Of a stretch of 64,000 nt of DNA, positions 33,421 through 43,346 are shown one piece after another; within the stretch, counting starts at the first letter, position 1, and each line of letters opens with the position of its first letter. The position numbers and the translations under genes are program-made. Below the pieces are notes generated by a model. That model searched no databases. It was given only the letters and a program-made list of their open reading frames with translations, and was not told the origin of the DNA. Location of the stretch: the NCBI GenBank assembly GCA_037355855.1, contig CM074764.1, positions 3,968,001-4,032,000 on the forward strand, given 5' to 3'. The DNA is from Pseudo-nitzschia pungens. Its lineage: Eukaryota; Bacillariophyta; Bacillariophyceae; Bacillariales; Bacillariaceae.

Positions 33421-34194
33421 CTGCTAAACAGGTGTTCTCTCCATCTTTTAATGCTACCACCATCTCGGGGAAGGCTCATCCTGTATAATATGTACCAACA
33501 CTAAGTTACCGTACCTCCACCACTTCGCGCCAAAAGATTTGTACCAGTACCGTACGTACCGTTTACACCGTACTGGAAACCTACACATCCCCAGCCTGTA
33601 CGTACTGTCGGTACCTACTAGGAACGGGTATGCACAGACCTGTCATTTTTTTTCTCAGCCTGTACACTTAGTACTGTAAAGTACGTACATTGCTGTCATT
33701 TTTTCCACTCAGCCTGTACACACAGTACCATAAAGCACGTAATAAAGCACTAAAGCACTACGTCACAGTGGCAGATCGATTTTCCGCCCCACATCTCCCT
33801 CGTACCGGATGTGTCATAATTTTCATTTTCATTTTCATTTTCGTTTCATCTCATGCATCGGAATATTCTGGCCGGTCCAGTTTAACCTAGCCATCAGGCA
33901 CCGGGACCATCTCTTTTGAAAAAGACACACATGCTGTGGGGAGCTTGAGAACGGCCGCTCTTGCTTTCTGCTCTGTTGTCTGATTCATATCACGGAGGTT
34001 GGGTGTGTTGAAGTCCTGGAACTACCTGGCTTACCCAGATATACGACGTACTGAAATTGAAAACAACGAAGACGAAAATCACAACCGAGGGTACGATCGC
34101 TCCAGAGGGGGACGATGGTGGTACGGTCGCTACAATCGTTTCTAACAGGAGTTTCTTGTTGTTTTAACTTTCGCCTTTCCAGAGAAAAACAACC

Positions 34195-34510
34195 GATACG
34201 ATTGCTGAAGAGGGGAACGACGAACGACCGATACGATTGCTGAAGAGGGGAACGACGAACGACCGATACGATTGCTGAAGAGGGGAACGACCGATACGAT
34301 TGCTGAAGAGGGGAACGACGAACGACCGATACGAGTGCTGAAGAGGGGAACGAAAGATACGATTGCTGAAGAGGGGAACGACGAACGACCGATTCGAGTG
34401 CTGAAGAGGGGAACGACGAATGACCGATACGATTGCTGAAGAGGGGAACGAAAGATACGATTGCTGAAGAGGGGAACGACCAATACGATTGCTGAAGAGG
34501 GGAACGACAA
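34195..34510. repeat. ~26-35-bp tandem repeat GAAGAGGGGAACGACGAACGACCGATACGATTGCT
   Basis: About ten imperfect units immediately precede the minisatellite in element B. Only a short degenerate counterpart exists in element A (21700-21745). Confidence 0.7.
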
Positions 34511-34544
34511 GGAAAGACGGCGATAGTTCTTTAACAATATTCTC

Positions 34545-36540
34545 GTGTATTATCCCCCCTGTATTATCGACGCGTTGCTGCTGCTTGCTGTCCCCCCTGT
34601 ATTATCGACACGTTGCTGCTGCTTGCTGTCCCCCCTGTATTATCGACGCGTTGCTGCTGCTTGCTGTCCCCCCCCCCTGTATTTTCGTCGCGTTCGTTGC
34701 TGCTTGCTGTCCCCCCCCCTGTATTTTCGTCGCGTTCGTTGCTGCTTGCTGCGACGCGTTCGTTGCTGCTTGCTGCTTGCTGTCCCCCCCCCTGTATTGT
34801 CGACGCGTTCGTTGCTGCTTGCTGTCCCCCCCCCTGTATTTTCGACGCGTTCGTTGCTGCTTGCAGTCCCCCCTGTATTGTCAACGCGTTGGTTGCTGCT
34901 TGCTGCTTGCTGCTTGCTGTCCCCCCCCCTGTAATATCAACGCGTTGGTTGCTGCTTGCTGTCCCCCCTGTATTATCGACGCATTGCTGCTTGCTGCTTG
35001 TTGCTGCTTGCTGTCCCCCCTATATTGTCGACGCGTTGCTGCTTGCTGTCCCCCCCCGTATTATCAACGCATTCGTTGCTGCTTGCTAATTGCTGTCCCC
35101 CCCTGTATTATCGACGCGTTGCTGCTTGCTGCTGCTTGCTGTCCCCCCCTGTATTATCGACGCGTTGCTGTTTGCTGTTTGCTGTCCCCCCTGTATTATC
35201 GACGCGTTGCTACTTGCTGCTTGCTGTCCCCTCTCCTTTATTATCGACGCGTTTGTATTATCGACGCGTTGCTGCTGCTTGCTGTCCCCCCCCCTGTATT
35301 ATCGACGCGTTTGTATTATCGACCCATTGCTGCTGCTTGCTGTCCCCCCCCTGTATTATCGACGCGTTGCTGCTTGCTGCTGCTTGTTGTCCCCCCCTGT
35401 ATTATCGACGCGTTGCTGCTTGCTGTCCCCCCTGTATTATCGACGCGTTGCTGCTTGCTGCTGCTTGCTGTCCCCCCTGTATTATCGACGCGTTTGTATT
35501 ATCGAGACGCGTTGCTGCTGCTTGCTGTCCCCCCCCTGTATTGTCGACGCGTTCGTTGCTGCTTGCTGCTCGCTGTCCCACCCCTGTATTTTTGACGCGT
35601 TGCTGTTTGCTGCTTGCTGTCCCCCCCCTGTATTTTCGACGCGTTCGTTGCTGCTTGCTGCTTGCTGTCCCCCCTGTATTGTCGACGCGTTCGTTGCTGC
35701 TTGCTGCTTGCTGTCCCCCCCTGTATTATCGACGCGTTGCTGCTTGCTGCTGCTTGCTGTCCCCCTGTATAAATTTCTTTTTCGACATAAATCCCTCTAC
35801 AATTTGTACTGGAAAATCGAATTTTTTGATTGCCTCGTTCACTCATCACCTCTATCTGCTTGCTGCTTCTTGCTGTCCCCCCTGTATTATCGACGCGTTG
35901 CTGCTGCTTGCTGTCCCCCCTGTATTATCGACGCGTTGCTGCTGCTTGCTGTCCCCCCTGTATTATCGTCGCGTTGCTGCTGCTTGTTGCTGCTTGCTGT
36001 CCCCCCTGTATTATCGACGCGTTGCTGCTTGCTGTCCCCCCTCGTACTATCGACGCGTTGCTGCTGCTTGATGCGTGCTGAGCCCCCCCTGTATTATCGA
36101 CGCGTTGCTGCTGCTTGCTGTCCCCCCCTGGATTATCGACGCGTTTGTTGTATTATCGACGCGTTGCTGTTTGTATTATCGACGCGTTGCTGCTGCTTGC
36201 TGTCCCCCCCCTTGTATTATCGACGCGTTGCTGCTGCTTGCTGTCCCCCCCCTGTATTATTGACGCGTTGCTGCTGCTTGCTGTCCCCCCCTGTATTATC
36301 GACGCGTTTGTATTATCGACGCATTGCTGCTTGCTGCTTGCTGTCCCCCCCTTTATAATCGACGCGTTTCTGCTGCTTGCTGTCCCCCCTGTATTATCGA
36401 CGCGTTGCTGCTGCTTGCTGTCCCCCCCTGTATTATCGACGCGTTGCTGCTGCTTGCTGTCCCCCCCCTGTATTATCGACGCGTTGCTGCTGCTTGCTGT
36501 CCCCCCTGTATTATCGACGTGTTGCTGCTTGCTGCTTGGT
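34545..36540. repeat. 36-38-bp minisatellite of element B
   Basis: It has the same unit as 21774-23490 and adds variants with GTATTTTCGTCGCGTTCG. It is split near 35766-35865 by a unique stretch (ACAATTTGTACTGGAAAATCG) that also splits the array in element A at 23235-23305. Confidence 0.9.
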
Positions 36541-36854
36541 GTCATTGTCAGTCCATACTGTGATGGTGTGTGTCGGACCAAAGGGAGGGTGACTTCTGCT
36601 TTCGCAGAAGAAATAAAATCCATAAGATTGTTCGCACCATAATAAGTTTGGCAATCATTGTTGGAATAGAGATGCCTGGAGAGGCCTTGAGATACATATC
36701 GGTAGGTGTGAAAGTGGCTCGATTCTTGTTTGTATCCCTTGAAGGATTTTGATTTTCTTCTTCTTCCAGAGGCAATGCAGTTGCGACAATGGAATGTCTT
36801 GGGTATTCTGGGCTCATTGGCAAAGTGCCTTGGGTCGGAGGAAGCTTTCGGCAT
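36153..36854 (-). CDS. Small zinc-finger-like protein of element B, running into minisatellite
   Basis: It is the homologue of 23299-23811. The first ~95 residues align with the copy in A with scattered substitutions and no frame break; the C23/C26 and H61/C68 positions are kept. The remaining residues are minisatellite translation with several NASIIQGG repeats. It starts about 410 bp inside the right TIR. Same interpretation: a transposase N-terminal remnant or a small DNA-binding protein. Confidence 0.5.
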   Translation of the reverse strand: MPKASSDPRHFANEPRIPKTFHCRNCIASGRRRKSKSFKGYKQESSHFHTYRYVSQGLSRHLYSNNDCQTYYGANNLMDFISSAKAEVTLPLVRHTPSQYGLTMTPSSKQQHVDNTGGTASSSNASIIQGGDSKQQQRVDNTGGDSKQQQRVDNTGGTASSRNASIIKGGTASSKQQCVDNTNASIIQGGTASSSNASIIQGGDSKQQQRVDNTRGGTASSSNASIIQTATRR

Positions 36855-37265
36855 GGTGGTGTGTGTTTTTGTGATGCGATTCTTAGCTGGGGTACCGGTA
36901 TGTGATGTGACACCACTGAAAAAAAAAGTTCACAAAGGTGCACGACGTAACACTTTGGTGTGATTGAAGTAAATTGGATTAAAAATTATTTGTTGTGTTG
37001 AGTCAAGTGTGTCAAATGTGTAAAATGGAATGAAAGTGTGAAGAGGGACTGAATGTCAGGGTCTAGAACAGAACATTTCCGTCGACCCGTTGGGGGAGTT
37101 GAGAAAAGGGAGAAATGTGGTTGAGAATAATGGAAAAAAGTTGAGAATAATAAAAAAGAGGTTGTGAAATAAAAAATTGGGGTTGAATTTTTTTTAGACA
37201 AGTCGCGATTGGGTCGCGATCGGGTCGTGATTGGTCGCGATGGGTCGCGAAACAGTTTTCGGACG

Positions 37266-38510
37266 TACGCGGATGAGGAAGAGCACCTCTGACAACTCCT
37301 ATTCCCGCTTGGAGAAGCGCCGGAAGAATTCCAGGGCAATAGTGCATTCCCACTTGCCCCGGACATGATTCAGTTCTACCAGCAAAAGGACACAGGAATC
37401 ATGAGTGCTCTGGAAAAAGACAATCGACTAACCACCAAAATGGTGGAAGGTTACAACCTAATCCACAAAGAAGGAAAGATTCTGATTCCCGACAAACTCA
37501 AGGACAGAGTCATGGAATGGTACCACAGCATGTTGGTCCATCCCGGAGAAAAGAGAATGGAACAGAGCATACGCTCGGTGTTCACCTGGAAAGGCCTACG
37601 AAAGGACGTTCAGGACCTCTGTAAACACTGTCACATGTGCCAGATGTTCAAAAAGAGTGGCCGGAAGAAGTATGGACTACTACCGGAAAAAGCAGCTGAG
37701 GTTACCAAATGGCAGAGGGTCAATGTGGACCTCTGGGGACCTGCAACTGTCCACAACAAAAATGGTAAAGACTACCACATCCATGTCCTCACCATGGTGG
37801 ACCCAGTGACCGGGTGGTGTGAACTGGCTCACCTGAAGGACTCCCCAAATGCAGCAGAAACCCAACGATTGTTGGATAGTACCTGGCTAGCAAGATATCC
37901 TCGACCAAAAGAAATTGGATTCGATGGTGGAAGTGAGTTCAAAGCAGAGTTCCAAGAGCTCTGTGACAACATGGGGATGAAAAGAAAACCCAGTGGCGCC
38001 TGGAACCCACAATCCAACTCAGTGCTGGAGAGAATCCACCAGGTCCTGAAGGACTGCCTATTGTCCTTTAACCTGGAACAAAGAGACCTCCACGAGAAGG
38101 ACCCCTTTGAGGAGTTCACTACCAAGGCGGCCTATGCTATTAGAAGCACCATCCATACAACTCTGGGGTATTCCCCAGCACAACTGGTGTTCGGACGGGA
38201 TATGTTCATGCCTGTGAACTTTCCAGTGGATTGGGAAGCAATCCAAGCAAGGAAACAAAAGAGTATCCACAAGAGTAATATCCGGGAGAATCAGAAGAGG
38301 ATTCCCCATGTCTATAAGGAAGGAGACTATGTCACCCTGGAAAGGAAGGGCATTGTTCCGAAACTATCCTTCCCACGACAAGGACCTTACAAGGTGATCA
38401 AGGCCCATAACAATGGAACTGTAACTATTGAAACTGCTCCCTTTGTAACCGATCGGGTTAACATTAGGAGAGTACACCCCTATTATTGCAGGGATCCTAT
38501 TAAATCGTAA
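37266..38510 (+). pseudogene. pol: gypsy Pol copy 1, C-terminal part (integrase)
   Basis: The frame resumes with the YADEEEHL codons after element B and hits TGA at 37290-37292; from 37365 it is open for 381 codons. It has the zinc-binding HPGEKR...CKHCHMC, the catalytic core VDLWGP / GFDGGSEF / VLERIHQ and a GPYKV C-terminal module. All DDE residues are present. It ends 18 bp before the 3' LTR. Confidence 0.88.
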
Positions 38511-38528
38511 CAGTACCATGGAGGAGTA

Positions 38529-38716
38529 TGCCGTGCACCAAAATACAGTCACGAGTCCACTCGGGACTGGATTAAGGATGAGGGTAAAAGAATCAGCGAG
38601 CCGACAGAATCGCTGATTCGGAGGGCTCTTAGAACTGTAGCAAATAGACTAACCAATAGGGCTCACAATTTGCATATCACTACTATTCTAATCACTAGTA
38701 GACCCGGGGTATGGCA
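38529..38716 (+). repeat. gypsy copy 1 3' LTR
   Basis: It is 188 bp, preceded by the purine tract ATGGAGGAGTA and followed by the AGGAC duplication. Confidence 0.9.
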
Positions 38717-39087
38717 AGGACCATAAGCGAAAACACTTAAGGTCCAGCAGGGCAGTAGACTTGGAAACAGATGACATTTATACAGTACATCTGGGAGGTA
38801 TATGTAGGTAGTCGATCCTTAAGCGAGCTGTACTTAGCGGCTTTGGGGCTTGGGTCAGAAAACAGTAGGACCATAAGTGAAAACACTTATAGTCCAGCAG
38901 GGCAATGGACTTGAAAACAGATGACAGCTATATTTCTTGTAGAAAGATTCCTACAGTGGAAGGGGCTGTTCGTGAACTTCGACTTGAAAAGACTTAAGAG
39001 GACTCAGCAAGGAACTTCGAAGAATGTAGACTATTAAGTGAGAATCACTTAAGCAGCTTGGAAACAGTGTAGAACATTAAGTATCCC
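38717..39087. repeat. 152-bp satellite, right part, decaying
   Basis: It continues the array from 26174 for about 1.3 units, then degenerates (AGTGAGAATCACTTAAGCAGC) up to the piggyBac-type element. Confidence 0.65.
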
Positions 39088-39091
39088 TTAA

Positions 39092-42000
39092 TCGTTCGCG
39101 CGTAATACTTGTATAGAAGTACAAAAAAAATATAATTTTTCGTAATTTTTGACCCACCCGATGACCAAATCGTCAACCGAGTTCTGTGTTCTAGAGACAA
39201 TGAAAGCACCTCTATCTGCAATAAAGTAACAAATAATCACCAATACTTGTAGTCAATAACATAGATATGGGTTTTTTATTATTTACTTGGGGAATTTTGA
39301 TAAATTTTAGTAGATTTCGGCTGATTTTTGTACATCGGGCCCGTGATTCGGCGTGATTTTCGCACCATTCGTCCTCCACCATTCGGCCGCCCGAGCCCTG
39401 AATACTCCAAATAAAGACACAAGAACACTTTGTAAGGCCCTGCAAACAACAAGGGGTGGTGAATTTGTATCAGTACTTGCCGTCGTCAAGGCACAGGCCA
39501 AACATGATTGCGAACGACCGAATCGAATCGAACAACCGAATCGAATGAACCGAATCGAACAACCGAATCGAATGGGAATAAAAGCAGCAGCAACAACAGC
39601 AGCAAGACGCTCACCAGCAAGAGGCTAGTAAGAAATCCTCCTCTTTCCTTTTTTTTTAACAGAGAGCTCAGTAAAGTTGTTCTTCAGCAATTCCTTCTGT
39701 GATAAAATATCAGCAGACCGGTGAAATGTCCCATAGCACTCAATACACAAATGGACGTTGCATGTGGCGCAGCGCATCAGCGTCCCTTGCTTCCTCAGTC
39801 CAAGCCAAGCATGCAGAGCACACCTAGTTGCTTTCCTTGTTGGAGGAAATGGGTAGTGGTCCAAGTTTCTATCCAGTCGCCGACAGAGACTTCCATTGTG
39901 TTGCAGGGACTTGTCTGTAACTCTAAAAGATTTTCGACTCGTCATTTCATCAGTGTCAGCACCTTCACCACCAGTGGAGGGGCTTGTTAAAGGAGAGATG
40001 GTTGGGTCAAGTCCATCAAGATCAAAATGGGCTGTACAATTGAACATGTGAGCATCAAATTCAGCTTCAACACCATGAGGGTTCACCCAGTACTCTCCAA
40101 TTGCCCTCCTAAAGTCATAGTGACGTGCATACCGGGGATTCTTCACTCCTTCTTCTTCACATAAAGATAAGTACAGCTTGTAGGCGTTCGTCAGGAGCAC
40201 TCCTGTTCCCCAAAACATAACAGACCACCACCACTTCCTGTTCCGTACATTTTGATCCAATCTGTAGACTCCTCTGAGCTGGTCAGCAATATCAACGTCG
40301 CCCATACCGTTGTTGTATGTATCTAACTGGTTGAGACGGAGGAATTTCATCCTCTCCTTTTGATTTGTATCAACGTTGTAAATGATCTTCTCTTTTTCAA
40401 CCCATTCAATTTTAGTAGTAACCATACTCAAATAGTGTACTGGCTTGGTATCATACACACTGGATGCAATAAGAAACGAACATTCCGGATCCCCTTCAAG
40501 AACAGCAGCTTTAACCGTACCACGAGCCGCTCTTTCTTCGCGGGCATTTTTCAGTTCCTGCTGAAACACACAGTCAGGGATGCCACGGTTTGCCTTACAA
40601 GCAACTCCATGACAAAGGACTCGCTTTGAATGCTTGAACGCTGCCTTGCAGAACAGTACTGAGTTGTACAGGTTGTCCATCCCCACATGGTGGTGCTCGT
40701 CCTTCAAGGAATCAAACAGAGCCATCGTACGGGCATGCAGCGGAGACAGATTCCAGTCCAAGTACTTTTTAGGGGCAGGATCGTTCCTCATGTAGACTTG
40801 GTAACAGTATCCATTATCACAGAGGGCGTCAGCTTGAAATCCATCACCCTCCTTCTTGTACGTGATCCGTCGCTTGTCTTGGTGGACACCCTTGAAGCGC
40901 ATGGTCATCTCATCCACTGCTATTTGACGAGCCAGCATCCAAGCCTGGGGACACCGCCAATTAATCCACTTGAGTAGAGGGCGGACCTTCCAGTTGGGGA
41001 AATCCCTACGCGAAGGAACATCAATGCGAGGATCTTGGCAAGCAAGAAATGCCTTGAAGTGCTTGTGCCGTTTCTGCGGATTGCTGCTGAAGCTCCGGCT
41101 CATCGCTTGATAGACGAAGTCGTTCCCCGCAATTCTGTCATTCCTTGTCGATCGCAACTTGTATTCAACACGAGCTGTTGGAACAAGTCCGTGTAACACA
41201 TACAATCCAAAGAATTGCCGCAACTCCACAGTCTCAAATGGAACAAACTCAGGGTAGATCTTCTCGCCAGCAGCAGCAAGAGAGGCTTTGACGTTTGTCC
41301 AGTGCCGCATCGATTCAAAACTGAAGTGTTGCTTGTCCTTTGCATCCGAATTCAATGGAAGAAAGACGTCAGCAAACTGCCATGGTGGGGAATTAACTGA
41401 TAGCTTGTATTTCTCCTTGAACGCTGGATCGCAACAGCCTTTCTCCCGTACTGACCGTGTCATGAGGGGCTCCCCGTCTGGACCCTTCCTGATTTTACCA
41501 CGACGGTCCAAGTCAGGCTCTGTCTTCACTCCTTTGAACTCAGGGATATCAAAGATCTCCGCATAGTTGTATTTCTTGGGGGGAGGAGCAAGTCTCGCGT
41601 CCACTTCTGGTACAGTTGGAGCTCTTGCAATTGTAAAAGAAGGGTTTGCTGGCTCCTCCACCACTGTGCCTTCAGGGTGAAGCTCTCGCCAGAATACAGT
41701 ATCAGGGAACAATTGCATCAAGTTTCTGCTTCTTCTACTAGATGGTTCCTTGTTCTTGTTCTTCCTTGGACGTCCACTCCTTGCTGGTCGTTTGCTGCTA
41801 TCGCTCGTCGTCGTTCTTGCTTCCTCCACTGTATCAAATCGACGTATCTTCCTGTCTATTGCCTTCTTCAATCGATCGATAAGATCACTCTTCTTTCCAG
41901 AGGTTGATTGGCATCGAAGTTTCAGTTCTTCCTTGAGCCATAGGACTGTTTGCATTTCTAAATTAACAGGAGGAGGCTTGTCGTTTTCTTTGCTGACAGC

Positions 42001-42846
42001 AGCGGCGTCTTTTTCTTCCACCACAGCAGCAGTTCCATCCTTCTCTTTTTCTTTGTTCTTGTCGGCGGCGTCCGAAGCTCCTCCTCCTGTTGGTGCCGGG
42101 GGTGGTAGTATCATGCCACCACCACCAGCAGCATGATGTTGTTCTTCACCATCCGGATTGCTGTCAGCAACAGCAACGAGACCTGTTTTCGCTCCTTCGT
42201 CGACAAAGTTAATTTCTCCAGTTTCTTCAAACTGATCCCCCTCAGCAATAATTGCATCGAAAAAGGGGCCCTTGGCGCCATCACTATCATACCCTTGATC
42301 AAACCTCAATGAACGCTTAAAAAGATTCCCAAGGTTCCTAATCCTTGGGCTATCAATAACCTCAGTTTCTGTGGATGCTGGGGGTTCTTTTGGTGCCCCG
42401 GTGGTTGCTGGGGAGTCATGATCCGTATTTTCGGCCGGTTTCGACATGATGGTACGGCACCGAATTACAAAAACAGTTCGAATTTCACTTATTTCTGGAG
42501 CAATCGATCCGTAAATGGCTCCAATTGTAGCTCTCTAATAGGGGAAGAGAATGATGTACTTGGATCTTGAATCAGTGGACAGGAAGTACTCCGTTTAAAT
42601 TAATTCCCATGGTGATATCAATATTTCCGGAAATACTGCTGTTGGTGTTTTGCGCACTCTTGTTGCTGCTGCTGGAGCTCCGGTGGATCGAATATTGACA
42701 GTAGGGACCTGGGACAAAGTGTTTTCTAGGCCAAAATTTTATGCTGAATCTAAATATGAAGTCCTTTAAGAGATTGTAGAGAGTTAAGAGTTTCGTTTAG
42801 CCCCCTGAAGTTGGGTACGAAATACTGCTATAGAAGTACAGAACGA
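39092..42846 (-). mobile_element. piggyBac-type DNA transposon, probably autonomous
   Basis: TTAA lies at 39088-39091 and 42847-42850, inside a perfect 14-bp inverted match TCCCTTAATCGTTC / GAACGATTAAGGGA. Further inward, TACTTgTATAGaAGTA at the left matches the right end in inverse orientation at 14 of 16 positions, with a small offset. It encloses one long transposase gene on the minus strand. TTAA targets are the hallmark of piggyBac. The tip TCGTTC rather than CCC is atypical, so the exact ends are inferred. 152-bp satellite remnants on both sides (to 39087 and from about 42863) support insertion into that array. Confidence 0.6.
39625..42447 (-). CDS. PiggyBac-family transposase with N-terminal SAP domain
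   Basis: A 940-residue protein. Residues 1-165 are acidic and disordered. Residues 169-200 (TVLWLKEELKLRC...KSDLIDRLKKAI) form a SAP DNA-binding motif, followed by a basic linker with RKNKNK. From about 355 the DDE_Tnp_1_7 core runs, with VDEMTMRFKG (D512), GMDNLYNS (D591) and GDVDIADQL (D719) as the catalytic aspartates. The C-terminus has a cysteine-rich zinc module (RCALH, then MRCATC, HLCIEC, FH; about 875-909) typical of piggyBac. It cuts and pastes at TTAA in the nucleus. The frame is unbroken. Typical piggyBac transposases are about 600 residues, so the SAP-bearing N-terminal extension of ~350 residues is notable. Confidence 0.9.
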   Translation of the reverse strand: MSKPAENTDHDSPATTGAPKEPPASTETEVIDSPRIRNLGNLFKRSLRFDQGYDSDGAKGPFFDAIIAEGDQFEETGEINFVDEGAKTGLVAVADSNPDGEEQHHAAGGGGMILPPPAPTGGGASDAADKNKEKEKDGTAAVVEEKDAAAVSKENDKPPPVNLEMQTVLWLKEELKLRCQSTSGKKSDLIDRLKKAIDRKIRRFDTVEEARTTTSDSSKRPARSGRPRKNKNKEPSSRRSRNLMQLFPDTVFWRELHPEGTVVEEPANPSFTIARAPTVPEVDARLAPPPKKYNYAEIFDIPEFKGVKTEPDLDRRGKIRKGPDGEPLMTRSVREKGCCDPAFKEKYKLSVNSPPWQFADVFLPLNSDAKDKQHFSFESMRHWTNVKASLAAAGEKIYPEFVPFETVELRQFFGLYVLHGLVPTARVEYKLRSTRNDRIAGNDFVYQAMSRSFSSNPQKRHKHFKAFLACQDPRIDVPSRRDFPNWKVRPLLKWINWRCPQAWMLARQIAVDEMTMRFKGVHQDKRRITYKKEGDGFQADALCDNGYCYQVYMRNDPAPKKYLDWNLSPLHARTMALFDSLKDEHHHVGMDNLYNSVLFCKAAFKHSKRVLCHGVACKANRGIPDCVFQQELKNAREERAARGTVKAAVLEGDPECSFLIASSVYDTKPVHYLSMVTTKIEWVEKEKIIYNVDTNQKERMKFLRLNQLDTYNNGMGDVDIADQLRGVYRLDQNVRNRKWWWSVMFWGTGVLLTNAYKLYLSLCEEEGVKNPRYARHYDFRRAIGEYWVNPHGVEAEFDAHMFNCTAHFDLDGLDPTISPLTSPSTGGEGADTDEMTSRKSFRVTDKSLQHNGSLCRRLDRNLDHYPFPPTRKATRCALHAWLGLRKQGTLMRCATCNVHLCIECYGTFHRSADILSQKELLKNNFTELSVKKKGKRRISY

Positions 42847-42850
42847 TTAA

Positions 42851-43346
42851 GGGATAAGATATACTTAGGGGCCTTGGAATGGAGCTGCGAAACAGATCGA
42901 AGCAGTACAACGAAAATTAGTGGTGAATCGCTGTAGAATCTGTACTGGAGTTGCTGTAGAAAATTATGTGTCGGTTTTGGTGCTGCTGATGCTGCCGCTG
43001 TTGCCGATCGATCGTCCGGCGAGTGGTGAATAGGCAACCAACTCAACCAAACAAAGCATCGAGCAACTGAAGAAATAGCAGAATCAAAGACGGGAGGTCG
43101 CTGTTAGTATGTGTAGGTCCTGGTATTGTGATTGGGGGTGTAGAAGGGAGCGAGATATCGCATGGTAAATGTGTGTAGAAATCTACGTATTTTTAGTACT
43201 GGAACATCGGAACGTCGGACAAAATGCGCTTCGCGCAAATTGTACAACAGGTAGATAAACAAACAATCAGCAGCAGACTGATTTACTGCACCATCTTCAA
43301 TCGCAGCGACACGCTCCACAGTTATAGATGATCAAACGTTTCTCTA
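42851..43346. other. Intergenic region upstream of the glycosyltransferase-like gene
   Basis: The first ~50 bp are decayed 152-bp satellite (ACTTAGGGGCCTTGG). After that I see no repeats or conserved site. It must contain the promoter of the 43347 gene; no clear TATA box is visible. Confidence 0.4.

Larger units (their letters stand above)
30605..37265. mobile_element. TIR element B: second member of the A/B/C family
   Basis: It has perfect 24-bp TIRs CGTCCGAAAACTGT...; TA flanks both sides (30603-30604, 37266-37267). The uninterrupted sequence is visible in gypsy copy 2 at 61200-61215, so the boundaries are exact. It has the same internal order as element A: tandem repeat, conserved block, 181-bp satellite, tRNA-like segment, decayed coding-like stretch, minisatellite, inward-facing zinc-finger-like frame, TCGCGA-rich right end. 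It is 6,661 bp long with no transposase. Confidence 0.9.
26175..38716 (+). mobile_element. Ty3/gypsy element copy 1, interrupted by TIR element B
   Basis: LTRs at 26175-26358 and 38529-38716 begin TGCCGTGC and end GGTATGGCA. The 5-bp duplication AGGAC (26170-26174, 38717-38721) flanks it. Without the 6.66-kb element B it measures about 5.88 kb, as does copy 2. The pol frame breaks at 30604 where B enters and resumes at 37266, where a TGA at 37290-37292 adds an independent nonsense change. The copy is dead as an autonomous unit. Confidence 0.95.

Noticed and set aside
34489..36642. Open frames of 368, 371 and 422 codons in element B
   Set aside because: Same minisatellite artefact as in element A.
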